Notes: generated by a model from the sequence alone, not told the origin. Shown: positions 35,019 through 47,305, counted from the stretch's first letter. The stretch is DNA of 64,000 nucleotides from Takakia lepidozioides (GCA_030704615.1 CM060732.1:72893053-72957052), one strand, 5' to 3'. Made by a program: numbers and translations.

Positions 35019-37865
35019 TCAGAAAGAGGTTGAACTGGATTCCAAAGCTTTCTTCCACGCACTGCGCTTGAGAATGTCTTTCTGCCATGCATCCACGTGC
35101 TTCCGAGATGCAATGCACTCCCCTTGCAAAGTCATTATTTGGTCAAGAGCAGGGATGTGAAGGAGATCCGCAAGGGTATAATGGTCACCCGCAAGGTACC
35201 TGTTCTTTGACAAGTGAGCTTCATAGACATCCAAAACCTTCTCCAGCTTAGCAGTTGCGGAGACAATTAGCTCTTTGTCGAGAGGTCTCTTCATCACGTT
35301 GGAAATGAAATGCTCTCTGATGATATCTCCAGCTGGAGGATTGAAATTCTGGCCCTCCACTTCCACCCATTGGTTGACAATGGCTTGCTCTTGCAGAGTT
35401 TTCCCAAGCAGATCAGGTGCGCCTTGACCCTTGTATTTTTCGAGGATATACTTTGCTATAGCTCGGGACTCTGCCAAACGGACCCATAATCCAGATAAGC
35501 TCAAACTTACACATAGAGACAACAACTGAGTGTAATATACATATTCTGATTACAACTATCAGGAGTGTCATAGAGATAGACAACAGTGGGGTTCGTTTGA
35601 GAGCTTACCAAAGATCTGGAAGTCCCCGTCTTCAAGAGCTGGGACCTTTCCAAATGGCTGCCACCCCACCTCACATAGATTGTTAAACCCTGAAATGAAA
35701 GTGAAAATTGGAAACAAAGTCTGTGCGTCTGTACGATGGTCTCTAACCTTTCCAGGGAAGTGCAAAAGATTTCTTTGTTTTGTGACTTCTTGCGTCTGTG
35801 ATACATTGTCATACACTACTTTTCTCAGAAACAAAACCCTCATTTCCCTTGAGCACCAAGCGCGCTAATGAATATTTGCACCAGCAGGTTTTGTCCGGCG
35901 ATTTCTCCCTAGAAGCTGTCTAATGCACTGGGTGTCAGGCCCACGAACACAAAGCTTAGTTGTTTTGATTGGCAGATAATTTGTACAAGTATTTCTTGAG
36001 GGGCATGATTATGTACAGCTAAAATGTGACAATCACAGTGCACATCCACCCACAGCAACAAGCACAGAGTGGAAAAGGCTTTGGGAACACCAAGAAAGAA
36101 CGTCATGCTCGCATCTCTGCCTGTTTCTCTCCCTCTTTCTCTCAGTCATCTTTTCTCCAAGCAATGCTTGCCCGCACAACTCCATCTTACATCCTATGTG
36201 CAGAGTTTGCATAGGTGCCACTTCAAACTGAGGCCCTCTTCCAGCTTACAATCTTTCTTAATAGGTTACAAGCACCCAAGGGGCTTGTGGCAAGAGCCCT
36301 CGCAACATCTATTAGGCTCAAAACAGCAGGTTTCAAGCACTCCTGGTATCCTCGCGTGGACAGTTTTTGTGAGCGCAATGGACTCTCTATTGCTTCACTA
36401 TTGCCATGGAAGGGTGGAAATCACATCCAAACAGGATCACAACAGACTCATTAGAGGGGAGCATATGGAACTACATGTCAGGAGAAGCTACCCAATCTCA
36501 CAACAAAGCTCCATTTAGAACTATCCAGAGACATTCTTGGTTCTCCGAGATGATAGAATCTTGCGGCCCAATTACCTTCCGGCGCCTTTATCTCCTTCCC
36601 TCCTGAGGGCTTCGGGGCTGTTCAGGGTGGGCTCCCACAATCTACGGATAGAGACTGGCAGATGGGAACACCTGCAACAGGAGGACCGCCTATGCCCAGC
36701 TTGCACAGGGCGCAACCAGGAAATTGAAACTGAAGAACACTTCTTCTTTTATTGCCCTCTATATTACGAGATCCGTGGGAGATTCCACTGTCTAATCCGC
36801 CGAACTCAATCTCTCACTGAGTCTTCCACTATGAGGATCTGAAATGCTTGGCAGCTTACCTGCACGAGGCCTTCACCCTTAGAATTCCTCAAGCAGTAGT
36901 TTTCTTTTGGCTCTGGTTTTGTTTCCTCTCTCATGGTTTTTTTCCATTTTGTCGCATAAGCTCTTTGAGCTTTCCGCGGACGTTATAAAGTACCATTTCA
37001 TTTCAGTTCATTTGTCTTTCTCTTGGCAGAGAACTGTCCAGGAGACCATCTCCATTTCTCTATGAAACTATCACAATATCCTTTCTGTCTCCCTTCCACT
37101 CTCTAGGCCCTGACCTTTGTAGCTCAACAATGGGTCAGATCTCTTGTTTGATAGAGGGCCACACTCCAAGGCAGTCACGGATTCATTAGCAACATGAATT
37201 TCCGATATTAGAACCACACTTGGTTTCCTTGAATGAGACGATGGCAGGTGGTTCTTGAGTGAGTGTAAACACATTTTTTCCAAGTTGCATCTTTCTCAGA
37301 GGATACATTGCTGATAAACTTACTTGGACAGCGAGGTACCAAGGCTTCCGGTTTTCTCCCTCTAGCAAGTTCACCTTCACGAATTCAAAGCCGTCCACCT
37401 TCAACATCATTTCAACACAGGTCACGTCAATGCCTATGGCGTACATAGAGACAATGGTTGCTGAAATCTTCCCACAAAAAACAGCGTCCCCTAACAACCT
37501 CACCCAAGTTCACTCTCCAATGGCTAATTGGTACTGTCACCACCTTCTAACAGGTGGAGGAGCCACTATATTTTACACAGGCTCCCGCGGCCATCAGACT
37601 TGCGAACTCCCTCTTTTCCAACATTTGGAATGTCAGATTTGTCCAGGCACATCCGTCTCACTGCTTTTCACTAAACTTCTGCGCAACAGTTGCATTGGTC
37701 ACTGTGACACTAGCACCAGTTTCAAATTACAACAGCAGGAACGTAAACGTGATAAATGCAAACAATATCAACTAGGTTCGTCTAAGCGTTTACCTCTTTC
37801 TCGTAGAGTGCAAGCACTGCTCGCCGAACGTTGGGAGTGTTAAAGCCGTACAACTTCATCACCAT
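35019..37865 (-). CDS. Phi-class glutathione S-transferase (copy A)
   Basis: Four exons on the minus strand: 37794-37865 (MVMKLYGFNTPNVRRAVLA), 37324-37398 (FEFVKVNLLEGENRKP), 35609-35657 (PFGKVPALEDGDFQIF) and 35019-35470 (ESRAIAKYI to stop TGA). They sum to 648 nt, 215 aa, the usual length for plant phi GSTs, and all junction phases close. The N-terminal thioredoxin-like domain has the glutathione-site cis-Pro block KVPALEDGD and the ESRAI motif. The C-terminal helical domain carries YLAGDHYTLADL. Family role: conjugation of glutathione to electrophiles in the cytosol. The catalytic Ser/Thr region reads NTPNVRR, so the exact catalytic residue is unclear. Intron 2 holds a LINE fragment. Confidence 0.87.
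36165..37025 (+). mobile_element. LINE ORF2 C-terminal fragment (family 1) in GST-A intron 2
   Basis: Opposite in strand to the gene. The translation includes RTTPSYILCAEFA, PLQTEALFQLTIFLNRLQA and FKHSWYPRV, typical of LINE C-terminal regions. Then comes the zf-RVT block RLCPACTGRNQEIETEEHFF and YCPLYYEIRGRFH (36690-36795). The 3' tail with AAGCTCTTTGAGC and CATTTCATTTCA ends near 37010. Stops interrupt the frame. Strongly 5' truncated. Confidence 0.7.
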
Positions 37866-38845
37866 GGTTGCTTAGTTCCCAGGACACCTACGTTCCACAA
37901 CTTCACACAGATGTCACCGTTTGGCATGTTTGCACTGAAACAATTCTGTCTACAAAGATCCTTCTTCCAGAATATAAACCTGCGTCATTAGATGAGTATA
38001 CCCCTCCAAAATCCTAGTGCCAGGCGGATGGGTACCAAATAGCAGATCTCATTTGACCCCAGATGAGCTAAGAATTACACATGTATCAATGGCCGGTGAA
38101 GAAATAAGAGAAGAACTGCTTAGCTTCAGATTGACAGCGATCGTGCCTGCGTGTTATGAAGGAGAGACATACCTTTTAAGCCTTCCTCGACACCAGTGCA
38201 CATGCGCTTCCAGGGACCTCTCCAAACCCACACTGTAGGTGAGCTAGTGAGATTGTTGAGCTTGGCGACCCAGCACCCTGTGTGCTGCAATAAACTGCGG
38301 AGGCGCAATTTCCTCCGAACCTTCCGACTACACACCTAGTACGACCTCGGCTGTCCTGAATGCTGTCCCGCCCACATGGGCTGAACCAACATACCAGTAG
38401 TCTAGAATACATCGTTTGACAAACGTGATACTGTCGTTGAAGAGGGCCGTGGCTTGTGGTATGACTGCCTGTGCATTGGGCCTTGTGGGTCTGGAGCTCC
38501 ATCCTCTGGGCTGCTTTGGGGCTGGGGCTCTGTCCACTCTGTACTCTGTGGGCTCCTGTGCCCTTATTGATTCTATTCATTTCGAAATGGTTCAAGTTCC
38601 AAAATTACATTCTGAAAGGGGGCCCTGCTTGCAGAGCCCACCAAGTAAGCCCTTTATATACTCTCTCAGGGCGGTGGTGGACCCTACTACAAGGGGGCCC
38701 CACGGGCTCATCCTACTTCTCTGGACTGCTCCAACAGGAGGGCCCACCGCCCTCGCCCCCACCGCTTCACGCAATATGTGTAGCAGTCCCAATCTCCTAC
38801 TCCATTCAAACTATCTGAACTGAGTCGACAATGCTTGTCCCAAAA
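37866..38845. other. Upstream region of GST-A
   Basis: Contains a promoter-side block (about 38035-38215) repeated upstream of GST-B at about 43200-43345. An overlapping plus-strand ORF (38416-38823) has no recognised domain. Confidence 0.4.
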
Positions 38846-38849
38846 CACC

Positions 38850-39665
38850 TCGAGCTTATTTAAATTAGCAGAGTGAGAAAGAGAGGACACTCCAGCGCTT
38901 TTTTCCACACTTCATCACCATGGTTGCTTAATTCGATCGAGAGCCCTACGTTCCGCAACTTCACTCATGAATCACCTCTCTCATCCACTTTGGCATATTC
39001 AATGCACTGCCAATCTTATCCAGAATCTGCAGAGGGTTCCAGAATGTAGGAAATGCAGAGGCTGACAAGAAACGTGCTTCACCGTGGAATTCCAGTTTCT
39101 GTCCTGATTAATAGAACATGGACTAGCTAATTATGTTGTTTAGCCTGATTGAAATTTGTTACTGGATGTGTAGCCACGTTCACCCACCTCCATGTAGACG
39201 AGAGAGGCAGGGCTCTCTCAATGACAATCACTTTAGACTAATGGTCATGCGTTGAAAGCATCATTGCCAACAGTGGAATGTAGGGTATATAGGCCAGGCT
39301 GAGACTTAGTATATCCGTGGCTTTGGTTGAGCGATCACCGGAAGATGTATCTAGATAGTACCTGTAGGTCTATTCAGCATGTTGTTGATGTTCATGGAGT
39401 GCTACACTTCGTGTGTGAAAGCTCACTGTCAAATTGATACGGATTCCCAAGATCTCTGTGCTAAGCGAGTGACTGCATGGCGATATAAACTTGTTTCTAC
39501 AGTCACTAGATGAGTAAACCCCTCTGGACAAGGTCTTAGTGGGCGGATGTGGACCGAAAATTTGCAGATCTCAATTGACTCAAGAAATTGTTTCAGAGCA
39601 TCAGATTGAGAGCCATCGAGCCTGTGTGTGTGTGAAGGAGAGAGATACCTTCAATATTAAGCCTT
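38850..39665 (-). pseudogene. Deleted third GST copy
   Basis: Sequence equal to the GST 3' flank and last codons (AGCTTATTTAAATTAGCAGA and CGCTTTTTTCCACAC, about 38860-38905) is joined directly to the start of exon 1 (TTCATCACCATGGTTGCTTA, about 38911). A diverged copy of the GST upstream block follows (AGATCTCAATTGACTC near 39566, then the GCATCAGATTGAGAGC block near 39599). All coding exons in between are lost. This marks an old third unit of the tandem array. Confidence 0.6.
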
Positions 39666-39669
39666 CGTC

Positions 39670-40700
39670 TAAAGTAGCTGGATGGCTCTTCCAGCAAACC
39701 TCGCAAGCCGAAGTTGAGGTGAGAGAGAAAATGAAGGGGGCACAAAAATGAAAGTACTGTTCAAATAGGAAGCTCTCAAGTACAAGAGGAGGTCTGTGTT
39801 TTGCCCGTGAGTATTAGGTAGTCCTTGCACCACCCATGAAAGCGCTGTCCCCACAGGATACCATGCCTTACTAAGGTACAGAAGAACGTTTGTATGTGCA
39901 CAAAGAGAAGGGCAAAGACGGCCAGAAGACTAACACAGGAGAGGATGCTCAGAGAAGCACCACGAAACAACACGATAGAGAGACAGCTGACCATGTTGCC
40001 ACTTACCCACCATCCACGTAAAGAACTACCCATATACTTTTAAGAGTTGGTTTACAAGTCATATAATTACATCCATAACGAGCTAGTCACAGGCGCTATC
40101 TAGCAGGCCCAATCCCGTTTACAAATCAAATTAAACACTTTAGAAGCAGCCAAGGTTGCGTAAGGTAGTTACACCCAAATGTGAGCGCTTAAGCAGATAT
40201 GCCCGTACAATTGGTGCAGTAAGGGGAAAAATTATATGACTGGATGAGCAATTGAACAAACAGCTTGTGGTTTGAATTGCATGAATTTTGGACGAAGTGG
40301 CTAATTGATATATATTATCAAAGTGGCAGGGCACAAAAATGCTATGCCTGAGCTATAGAGGGTACCATAACTCACTGAAATATTATCTAATATGAAGCCT
40401 ACATGTGACCTGATATGCACGAGATGTGCACTTGAAATGGCCCAATAACTCACCCAACAGCTCGGCCCAAGAGCAAAAGGTATCCTATAAAAGGCCTCCA
40501 TTTGGCAAGTACGTTTTTGTTCATCTAACAAAGCACCATGGGGCCCACAAGGCCCATGAAGGAACCTAAATCAGCCCGTTGGCAGTAAGGTCGCCATTTA
40601 AGGGCAGGCGGGACCACTTTTCACCCCAAAAATAGGGGTCCATTTTGAGACCTGCTCATATTTGGGTGTTTCTACCTGACCATGAAGAACTGGGGGGCTA
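39670..40700. other. GST intergenic spacer
   Basis: About 1 kb with no supported gene; downstream flank of GST-B. Confidence 0.35.
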
Positions 40701-40701
40701 G

Positions 40702-43053
40702 CTAGGCTGGACCTGTCCCATCCAATGAGGCAGGCATAAATGAACCAGACTCCAACCCTTTCTCCAACGTTTTCTTCCACGTATGGCGCGCGGTAATGTC
40801 TTTATGCCATGCATCCACGTGCTTCCGAGACGCAATGCACTCCCCTTGCAAGGCCACTATTCCGTCAAGAGCAGGGATGTGAACAAGATCCGCCAAGGTA
40901 TAATGGTCACCCGCAAGGTACTTGTTCTTTGACAACTGAGCTTCATAGACATCCAAAACCTTCTCCAGCTTAGCAGTTGCGGAGACAATGAGCTCTTTGT
41001 CGAGATGTCTCTTCATCACGGTGGAAAAGAAATGCTCTTTGCTGAGATCTGCAGCTGGAGGGTTGAAGTTCTGGCCCTCCACTTCCACCCATTGGTTGAC
41101 AATGGCTTGCTCTTGCAGAGTTTTCCCAACCAGATCAGGTGTGCCGTGACCCTCGTATTTTTCGATGATGTACCTCGCTATGGCTCGGGACTCTGTAAAA
41201 CGGCCCCATAATCCAGATAAGCTCAAACTTACGCGTACAGACAATACCTGAGTACATAGCACTTCTTTATTCTGATCGTAACTATGAGGAGGGTCATAGA
41301 GATCGACAATAGTGGGGTTCGCTTGCAAGAGAGCATACCAAAGATCTGGAAGTCACCGTCTTCGAGAGCAGGGACCTGTCCAAATGGCTGCCATCCCATC
41401 CCACATAGATTGTTAAGCCCTAAAATGAAAGTAAAATTGGAAACAAAGTATGCGCGATGGTTGACGACTCAGTTCATCATGTCATACACCACTTTTCTCA
41501 CAAACAAAACCCTCATTTCCCTCACAGCTTGAAATGAATATTTGCACCAGCAGGTATTGTCTCTGGAGCGCTTTCTCCCTATGCTATCTAAGGCATGCTC
41601 TCTAAAGCACTTAGTGTCATGTCCATGACCACAAAGCTCGGTAGTTTGGTTTGGAAAGATCAATAACTTGTGTATCTCTTAAGGGGCATGAGCCAAAATG
41701 TTCCAATTGAATACAACAGTGCACATCCACCTGTAGCAACGAGTACAAAGGAAAGAGGCTTTGGTGAACACAAGAAAGAACAATGCTGGCCATCTCTGCA
41801 CCCCTTCCTCTCTCGTGGGAGATTCCACTCTCTGTTCCGTGAAAACCAATCTCTCAATAAAATCTTCCATTATGAGGATCAGAAATGCTTGGCAGCTTTT
41901 CTGCACGAAGCTTTGACCCTAAGCAGTCCCTCAAGTGAGCAGTAACTAGCTGCTTTTGGGCTGGTTCTAGCTCCACTCTGTCTTTTATTCTTTCTTGTTT
42001 CTTGCTTTCCTTTTGTCCCATAAGCTCTTTGAGCTTTTAGCGGACGTTATAAAGTTCAATTTCATCTTCTCTTTCTCTTGGCAGAGAACTATCTGTCCAT
42101 GTGACCATCTCTATTATTCTCCATCACAAAGATCCTTTCTGTTGAGATCCCTTTTGATGGGATCTGACCTTTGTAGACACAGCAATGGGTCACATGATCT
42201 CTTGTTTGTTAGTGGGCCACACTTGGCAGTCATGGAATCATTGGCATAGATTTTTCTTTCGCCCTGCAGCCTGGGAAAGGAAGAGATTTACTCAATAGAA
42301 CCAACAACCCTCCAAGGAAGAAGAAAACAGAGGCCCAACAGACAATGATTCAGTCCCATGTGACTTTTAGAACACATACTGCACAGTTTGGAACTTCTCT
42401 TAAATGAGATCAGGTGGTTCTTGAGTGAGTGACATAAACGTATCCAGTCCATATCATGTACCGAGGTGGACTGCTGCCCCAACAAACACCAGGATGGGTA
42501 CTAGTATTCTCTGCATTTGAACTATGTCTACCCATGATTACACATTTTTTCCAAGTTGCATGTCTCTCAGAGGATCCAGAGAGAAAAGTCCTACTTGCAC
42601 AGCGAGATAAGAGGGCTTCCTGGTTCCTCCGTCTAGAAAGTTCACCTTCACGTATTCGAAGTCGTCCACCTTCAACACCATTCAAAACACACGCCAATGA
42701 TGTTTACATACAGTCACGCTTGCTGAAATCTTCCCACAAAAAGCAACGTCCCCAACAACCTCACCCAATTTCACCCAAATGCAGACTTGCGGACTCCCAC
42801 TTTTGCAATTGATAGTTGTCATGTCAGATTTGTCCAAGAACATCCGTCTCACTGTTGTTCACTATTAAACTTCTGAGAAACAGTTGCATTTGTCACTGTG
42901 ACACTGGCACCAGTTTCAAATTACAAATGCAGGAACGTAAAACAATATCAACTAGTTAGCTTTTAGTCTTTAAGACTTTACCTCTTTCTCGTAGAGTGCA
43001 AGCAGCGCTCGCCGAACGTTGGGAGTGTCGACGCCGTACAACTTCATCACCAT
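40702..43053 (-). CDS. Phi-class glutathione S-transferase (copy B)
   Basis: Same four-exon structure as copy A: 42982-43053 (MVMKLYGVDTPNVRRALLA), 42595-42669 (FEYVKVNFLDGGTRKP), 41339-41387 (PFGQVPALEDGDFQIF) and 40702-41192 (ESRAIARYI to stop TAG). Total 687 nt, 228 aa; the first three exons have exactly the lengths of copy A (72, 75 and 49 nt). Copy B has a C-terminal extension of about 13 residues. The intron 2 donor is GTAGGA instead of GTAAGT in copy A, which may weaken splicing. Exon 4 is clearly similar to copy A. Expected to be an active cytosolic GST if spliced. Intron 2 contains a shortened version of the same LINE fragment as copy A. Confidence 0.85.
41760..42090 (+). mobile_element. 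LINE 3'-end fragment (family 1) in GST-B intron 2
   Basis: Matches the fragment in GST-A intron 2 but lacks its middle. GGGAGATTCCACTCTCTGTT (41817) corresponds to GGGAGATTCCACTGTCTAAT (36778), and the tail AAGCTCTTTGAGC (42021) is shared. Same position and orientation relative to the gene. Confidence 0.65.
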
Positions 43054-43059
43054 GGTTGC

Positions 43060-43910
43060 TTTCTCAGGACACCTACGCTCCACAACCTCGCACATTACCA
43101 CCCTCATCCTATTCCCATGTTTGCACTGAAACAATCCATGAGTCCGTCCAGAGTTCCTTCCTTCCACACAAAATGCAGAGGCCGAAAAGAAACCAAATAG
43201 CAGATCTCACTTAACTCTGAACTAAGATTTACACATGATCAATGGTCAGAGGATGATCAGTGAAGAACTAAGAGAAGCTCTGCTTGAGCTTCAGATTGAC
43301 TGCGATCGTGCCTGCGTGTTATGAAGGAGAGACATACCTTCTTCGAAAGCAGCGCAAATGCTCTTACAGCCACCTCTCCAGAAACCACACTATTGCATGA
43401 GCTAGTGAGATTGTTGAGCTTAGCGACCACCCAGCTTATATACTGCACTAAACTGTGAGGAGCGAAATTTCGGCAAGACCTACGGCCCCGTCAGTTAGTC
43501 AATCTTGCCTGCCTTTGACCCTCACTTGTGTCTTTCCTCAGTTGGCCACTCCTATGAAAAAAATCTTGGTAGATAGACTCATTCTACTCGGATTAGGCAA
43601 TAAATTTTTGGTGTGAAAAAGCTACTACTACGTAGCAAGTTAAGGGTTAAAGAACAAGGCGTGAGATACACAGAGGCCTTGCCATTGTTTTATTGGCCCT
43701 GCCTTCCTAAGGCAGGACCATACAAAGGGGGGTTCAGCTGCTTTAGCACCGACATTAGACTTCCAATCCGATGGAGACTGTTGCCACCAGAATATTTTGT
43801 CCATATATCTAATGAATGACATCCCCTAAATGAACAATTTCATGGTCAAAACCAGTTTTGTTTGGCCTTTAGGGCTCGAGTTTAACTTCTTGTGTATGCC
43901 ATAAAGTTAA
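43060..43910. other. Upstream region of GST-B
   Basis: Holds the duplicated promoter-side block (about 43200-43345), including GCGATCGTGCCTGCGTGTTA, shared with 38140-38160. No further gene seen. Confidence 0.4.
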
Positions 43911-43924
43911 CCAGCATGTAGCCC

Positions 43925-43985
43925 AGTGATAATGGGCACATAACACGTTGGATGCGGTTGTGGGTTCAAACCAATGTTGGGCTGG
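43925..43985 (+). repeat. tRNA-like fragment (possible SINE head)
   Basis: An A-box-like GTAGCCCAGTGATAATGGG is followed by a B-box-like GTGGGTTCAAACC. It does not fold into a full tRNA. Confidence 0.3.
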
Positions 43986-44830
43986 TATATAGGTAAGGAC
44001 TGATATAAAGGACTGGTATATGCGTTGGTATTAGATACCAGACCAGTCTAGTATCGTTTGGGAGAATACTTGGTCATATACCAGACCAGGCTGGTATCAG
44101 TTTTTTCATAGCAGCCACAATACAAAGCACTGAAGGCCCCTAAAACGCAAAACCCTGGACTTGCCGCCTCCCCCAGGCCGAGGTTCATCTCCCCCTTCGG
44201 AATCCGAAGCTATACCTGTCAGCAAAGGGTTCTGTTACATGTTCAATAGCTAGTTTGAACAAGTGTTGTATGGTCCTGTCAAATATTGTTGGTATTCCCA
44301 ACAACCATTCACCACCTTCTGGTCCGGGGATGAAAACACGTCGAACGGGTGAGCTCTTGTAGTTTCTTAGATTGATCCAGGAGATACGACGAACTGGACC
44401 GATTCAGGAAGAAGCTTTTGGTATTTCACCATCGACTCCCGGAGTTTGATTTCCGGAAGTATAATAGTACTCCCCCGCAATCTAACTCATTTACTCTGGT
44501 ATATGTACCATATTAATTTATGTGTACATTTGCCTATACATTTGTATTTATGTATATTTACTTCTAAAGCCATCTTGAATTACAAGTTTATCAAATAGCA
44601 AATATCAAGTGAAAATAAATACAATACACATAAAGGATGATACCAGAGTTGATACCTCATACCAGCTGGTATTGTGGTCATGATACTCATACTCATACTA
44701 GTATTTGGACAAATATACATCCACCATTATATAGACCAGACTGGTATGAAAACTTTGTGATACGCTTGGTACCAGGACCAGACTGGTATGTAAAAAACTT
44801 GATACCAAGTCCAACACTTGTTCAAACCAC
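43985..44830. repeat. Inverted clusters of TACCAG/CTGGTA words
   Basis: Words of the type TACCAGACTGGTAT occur several times at 43985-44100 and again at 44640-44810, around a spacer of about 540 bp. Many are short palindromes. A (TA)n run of about 23 bp lies at 44852-44874. This may be a decayed inverted-repeat element. Confidence 0.4.
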
Positions 44831-45169
44831 CGTTTGTCTGGAAAGCGTCATCTATATATATATATATATATATATACTTTGCATGCCATAAATGAGGATA
44901 TTGCCCTGCGTGCCATCCGGGTGATTCAAGGCTCAAATCCTGTTACCGCGATATTTATTAATAAACACTGTGTGATCTTCCAGATTTTTATTATCTATTC
45001 ATAATTACTAAATGGCATGGCTTGCATGAATTGCATGCATTTGTTGATCATACCAAGTGTTAAGGGCACTTTGGCTAACTTGATGCTTAGAACTTTCATG
45101 TTCCCATCAAGTCTCATGGGAACAACCCATGATATAAGGTTAATGGCACTTTGGCCAACTTGATGCGTA

Positions 45170-45177
45170 GTCCCTAC
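45170..45177. repeat. Left target-site duplication of the small hAT element
   Basis: GTCCCTAC, perfect match to 45906-45913. Confidence 0.85.
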
Positions 45178-45905
45178 TAGTGTTGGGCGGCAGCCGGACC
45201 CAGGTTAATTGCCGGTTTAGGCAGGTTAACCGGAACTGGCCAGTTCTTGCATAACCTGATCCAGAACCTACCAATGGGGATTGGCGGAGAACCAAACCGG
45301 GTCCGGTGTGAGAACCTGGGCGCATGGGGATAAAAACAGGTTCGGGTTCTTGAACCCTTGGTGGCCTTGGCATAACATGGCATAACCCTAGAGAGCAGGT
45401 GGCCCCATGGTTTAATGCTCTCAAGCTCCATGAGATCCTGGGTTCAATGCTTGAAGGCCATGACATTCTATGTTCAATGCTTCAACACCATGAGATCTTG
45501 GGTTCAATCTCCAACTCCATGATATCCTGGCTAAGTTCATTAATCAAAATGTTAGAAAATGCCAATACTTGCCAGATAGCTGAATAGTAATTTCAACCCA
45601 TAAATTGTTGGATTTTAGTTCAAATATGTGAATACATTGCTATTTAATCTCCCGGACTGATAAAATATTTTAAATCTAATTAAATTAAACAAATATATTA
45701 TAAAAATAGAACTGGAACCTAACGGGTTATTATCAGCAACTAACCAGTAACCGGAACCGCCCCCATGTTTAAAAGTTGTTTCTGGACCCGGACCGGAACC
45801 GGCTCAATAAAAAAAAAACGGAACCGGATCCGGAACCGTCTCTTGAAATATTTGTGGAACCGGAACCGAAGGTTCCTTCACAAATGCAAGAACCGCCCAA
45901 CACTG
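45178..45905. mobile_element. Non-autonomous hAT element, 728 bp
   Basis: Ends TAGTGTTGGGCGG and CCGCCCAACACTG, inverted except for the outermost base, with perfect 8-bp target duplications. The subterminal regions contain GGAACCGG motifs as in the 6.5-kb hAT element, and the ends differ from that element at one or two positions, so it is the same family. It has no transposase. Inside is a 29-30 bp tandem repeat (units start with CCATGA at 45428, 45458, 45488 and 45517) containing GGGTTCAAT. Confidence 0.85.
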
Positions 45906-45913
45906 GTCCCTAC
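45906..45913. repeat. Right target-site duplication of the small hAT element
   Basis: GTCCCTAC, perfect match to 45170-45177. Confidence 0.85.
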
Positions 45914-46195
45914 CCTGTGGGACAGGGCCAACAAACACACATCAAATTTAAGGAAAAGCTTATAGGTGTTAGGTGACCCCAGGCCCCGGGAAGACTCCAA
46001 TACCCCGGGAAGATTCATAGAATAAGGGTTCCGGGCCTAGGGGATGTGAAGAATCTATGTAGCCTAGGATACATTCCTACAAAGATCTACAGCCTAGGCC
46101 CGGGCCTAGGGTCCCAGGCTACCTGCTTATATATACGTTCCGTATATCATGTACACAAGATTAACTTATATGTGGGCAAAGGCAGCGCCGGTTAA

Positions 46196-47301
46196 CCCTT
46201 AAGTGTCAAACCGACCCGTTTTGGGTCGGTTAGGTTTCTTCAACCAGCCATAACTTCCTGTGGTTAAGGCTGATTGACCTTTTTTTTGGCTCAATCGACA
46301 AATAATCGGGTCCCCCTTCATATGGCATTGGCCAATTGGTCAATGCCTGAAGGGGTATGGGTCTGGACCAATTGGAAGGGGGCACACTCAGCTTTTTGAG
46401 GCCAATTTGGGCCCCCTAACCTGCCCAAGTTGCTGACATGGCAACTGCGGTCAGGTTAGGGTGACTGAAAGATACCCCATAAAGGTTAGGGAGGCACGCT
46501 CCCCCAAACCCCTTGATTGCCCGGCAGGGGCATGGGGCATGGCGCAGGTCTGGGCATTCCCAGGGCCTGGGCCCTAGCCTGCGATGGCAGCTCCGGCTAA
46601 TGCCATGCAGGGCGGGCTGGAGGGAGTGCAACCGCGATGGCGGCAGAGCTCCGGGCTCAAGAAAAACGCCCGGGGGGGTGGGCCAAACCTAGGGTGGGGT
46701 TTTGTAGGGTTGAGGGTGGAGTGGCCCCCAATGAAAGCAGGGCCGGGTAGCCAGAGGAGCTCCCAAACCCCGCGCCCTACTGGGCTATGGCTCCAAATAT
46801 CCTAGGCCTGCATGCTATACCAAAGGTGTGCCATTTGAAGTCTTGGGCAGGGAACCTAAGGATGGGGTGCATTGGCTGATTGGCCTCAAAGTTTTTCGGG
46901 GACTTCATATGGAAGCCCATGACATTTCAACCGGAGGGATTAGGGATTGACCGGCTGAATGTTTTTGTATAATTTTAGGAAGAGAGATTTTGGCCTGCCC
47001 AAAGAAAATGACATATTTTGACCCCCAATTTGTCACTACAAAGGAGCCCACTTGAGAACATTTCAGAAAAAACTGAAATTTTATGAGAATGGGTGTTATC
47101 AGGTATGGAACAACATTCTTGAGACTCTCAAACAGAAAAAAATTATAAATGCCCAAATACGAGCAAAAAACTGCTTTTTTTGGCACCTAGTTCTCAGTGG
47201 AGATTTTGTTTTGTCCCCACTCTACACTTTATAATCTTCAGATCTGGGCCAGGGTCATGTTTTTCCACGAGAGGGTGAAAATGAGTTTTGACACTTAAGG
47301 G
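46196..47301. mobile_element. TTAA-flanked, CCCTT-ended non-autonomous element (piggyBac-like MITE 2)
   Basis: A 1106-bp segment with 15-bp perfect inverted ends CCCTTAAGTGTCAAA and TTTGACACTTAAGGG, flanked by TTAA at 46192-46195 and 47302-47305. Just inside the left end is a hairpin, ACCGACCC and GGGTCGGT around a GTTTT loop (46210-46230). It has no transposase ORF. Nearly the same length as the element at 17940, but with different subterminal sequence. Confidence 0.68.
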
Positions 47302-47305
47302 TTAA

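Noticed and set aside
38416-38823. 135-codon plus-strand ORF upstream of GST-A
   Set aside because: Overlapping ORF in another frame, no domain, no splice or conservation evidence.
43925-43985. Functional tRNA gene
   Set aside because: Only box-like words; no cloverleaf.
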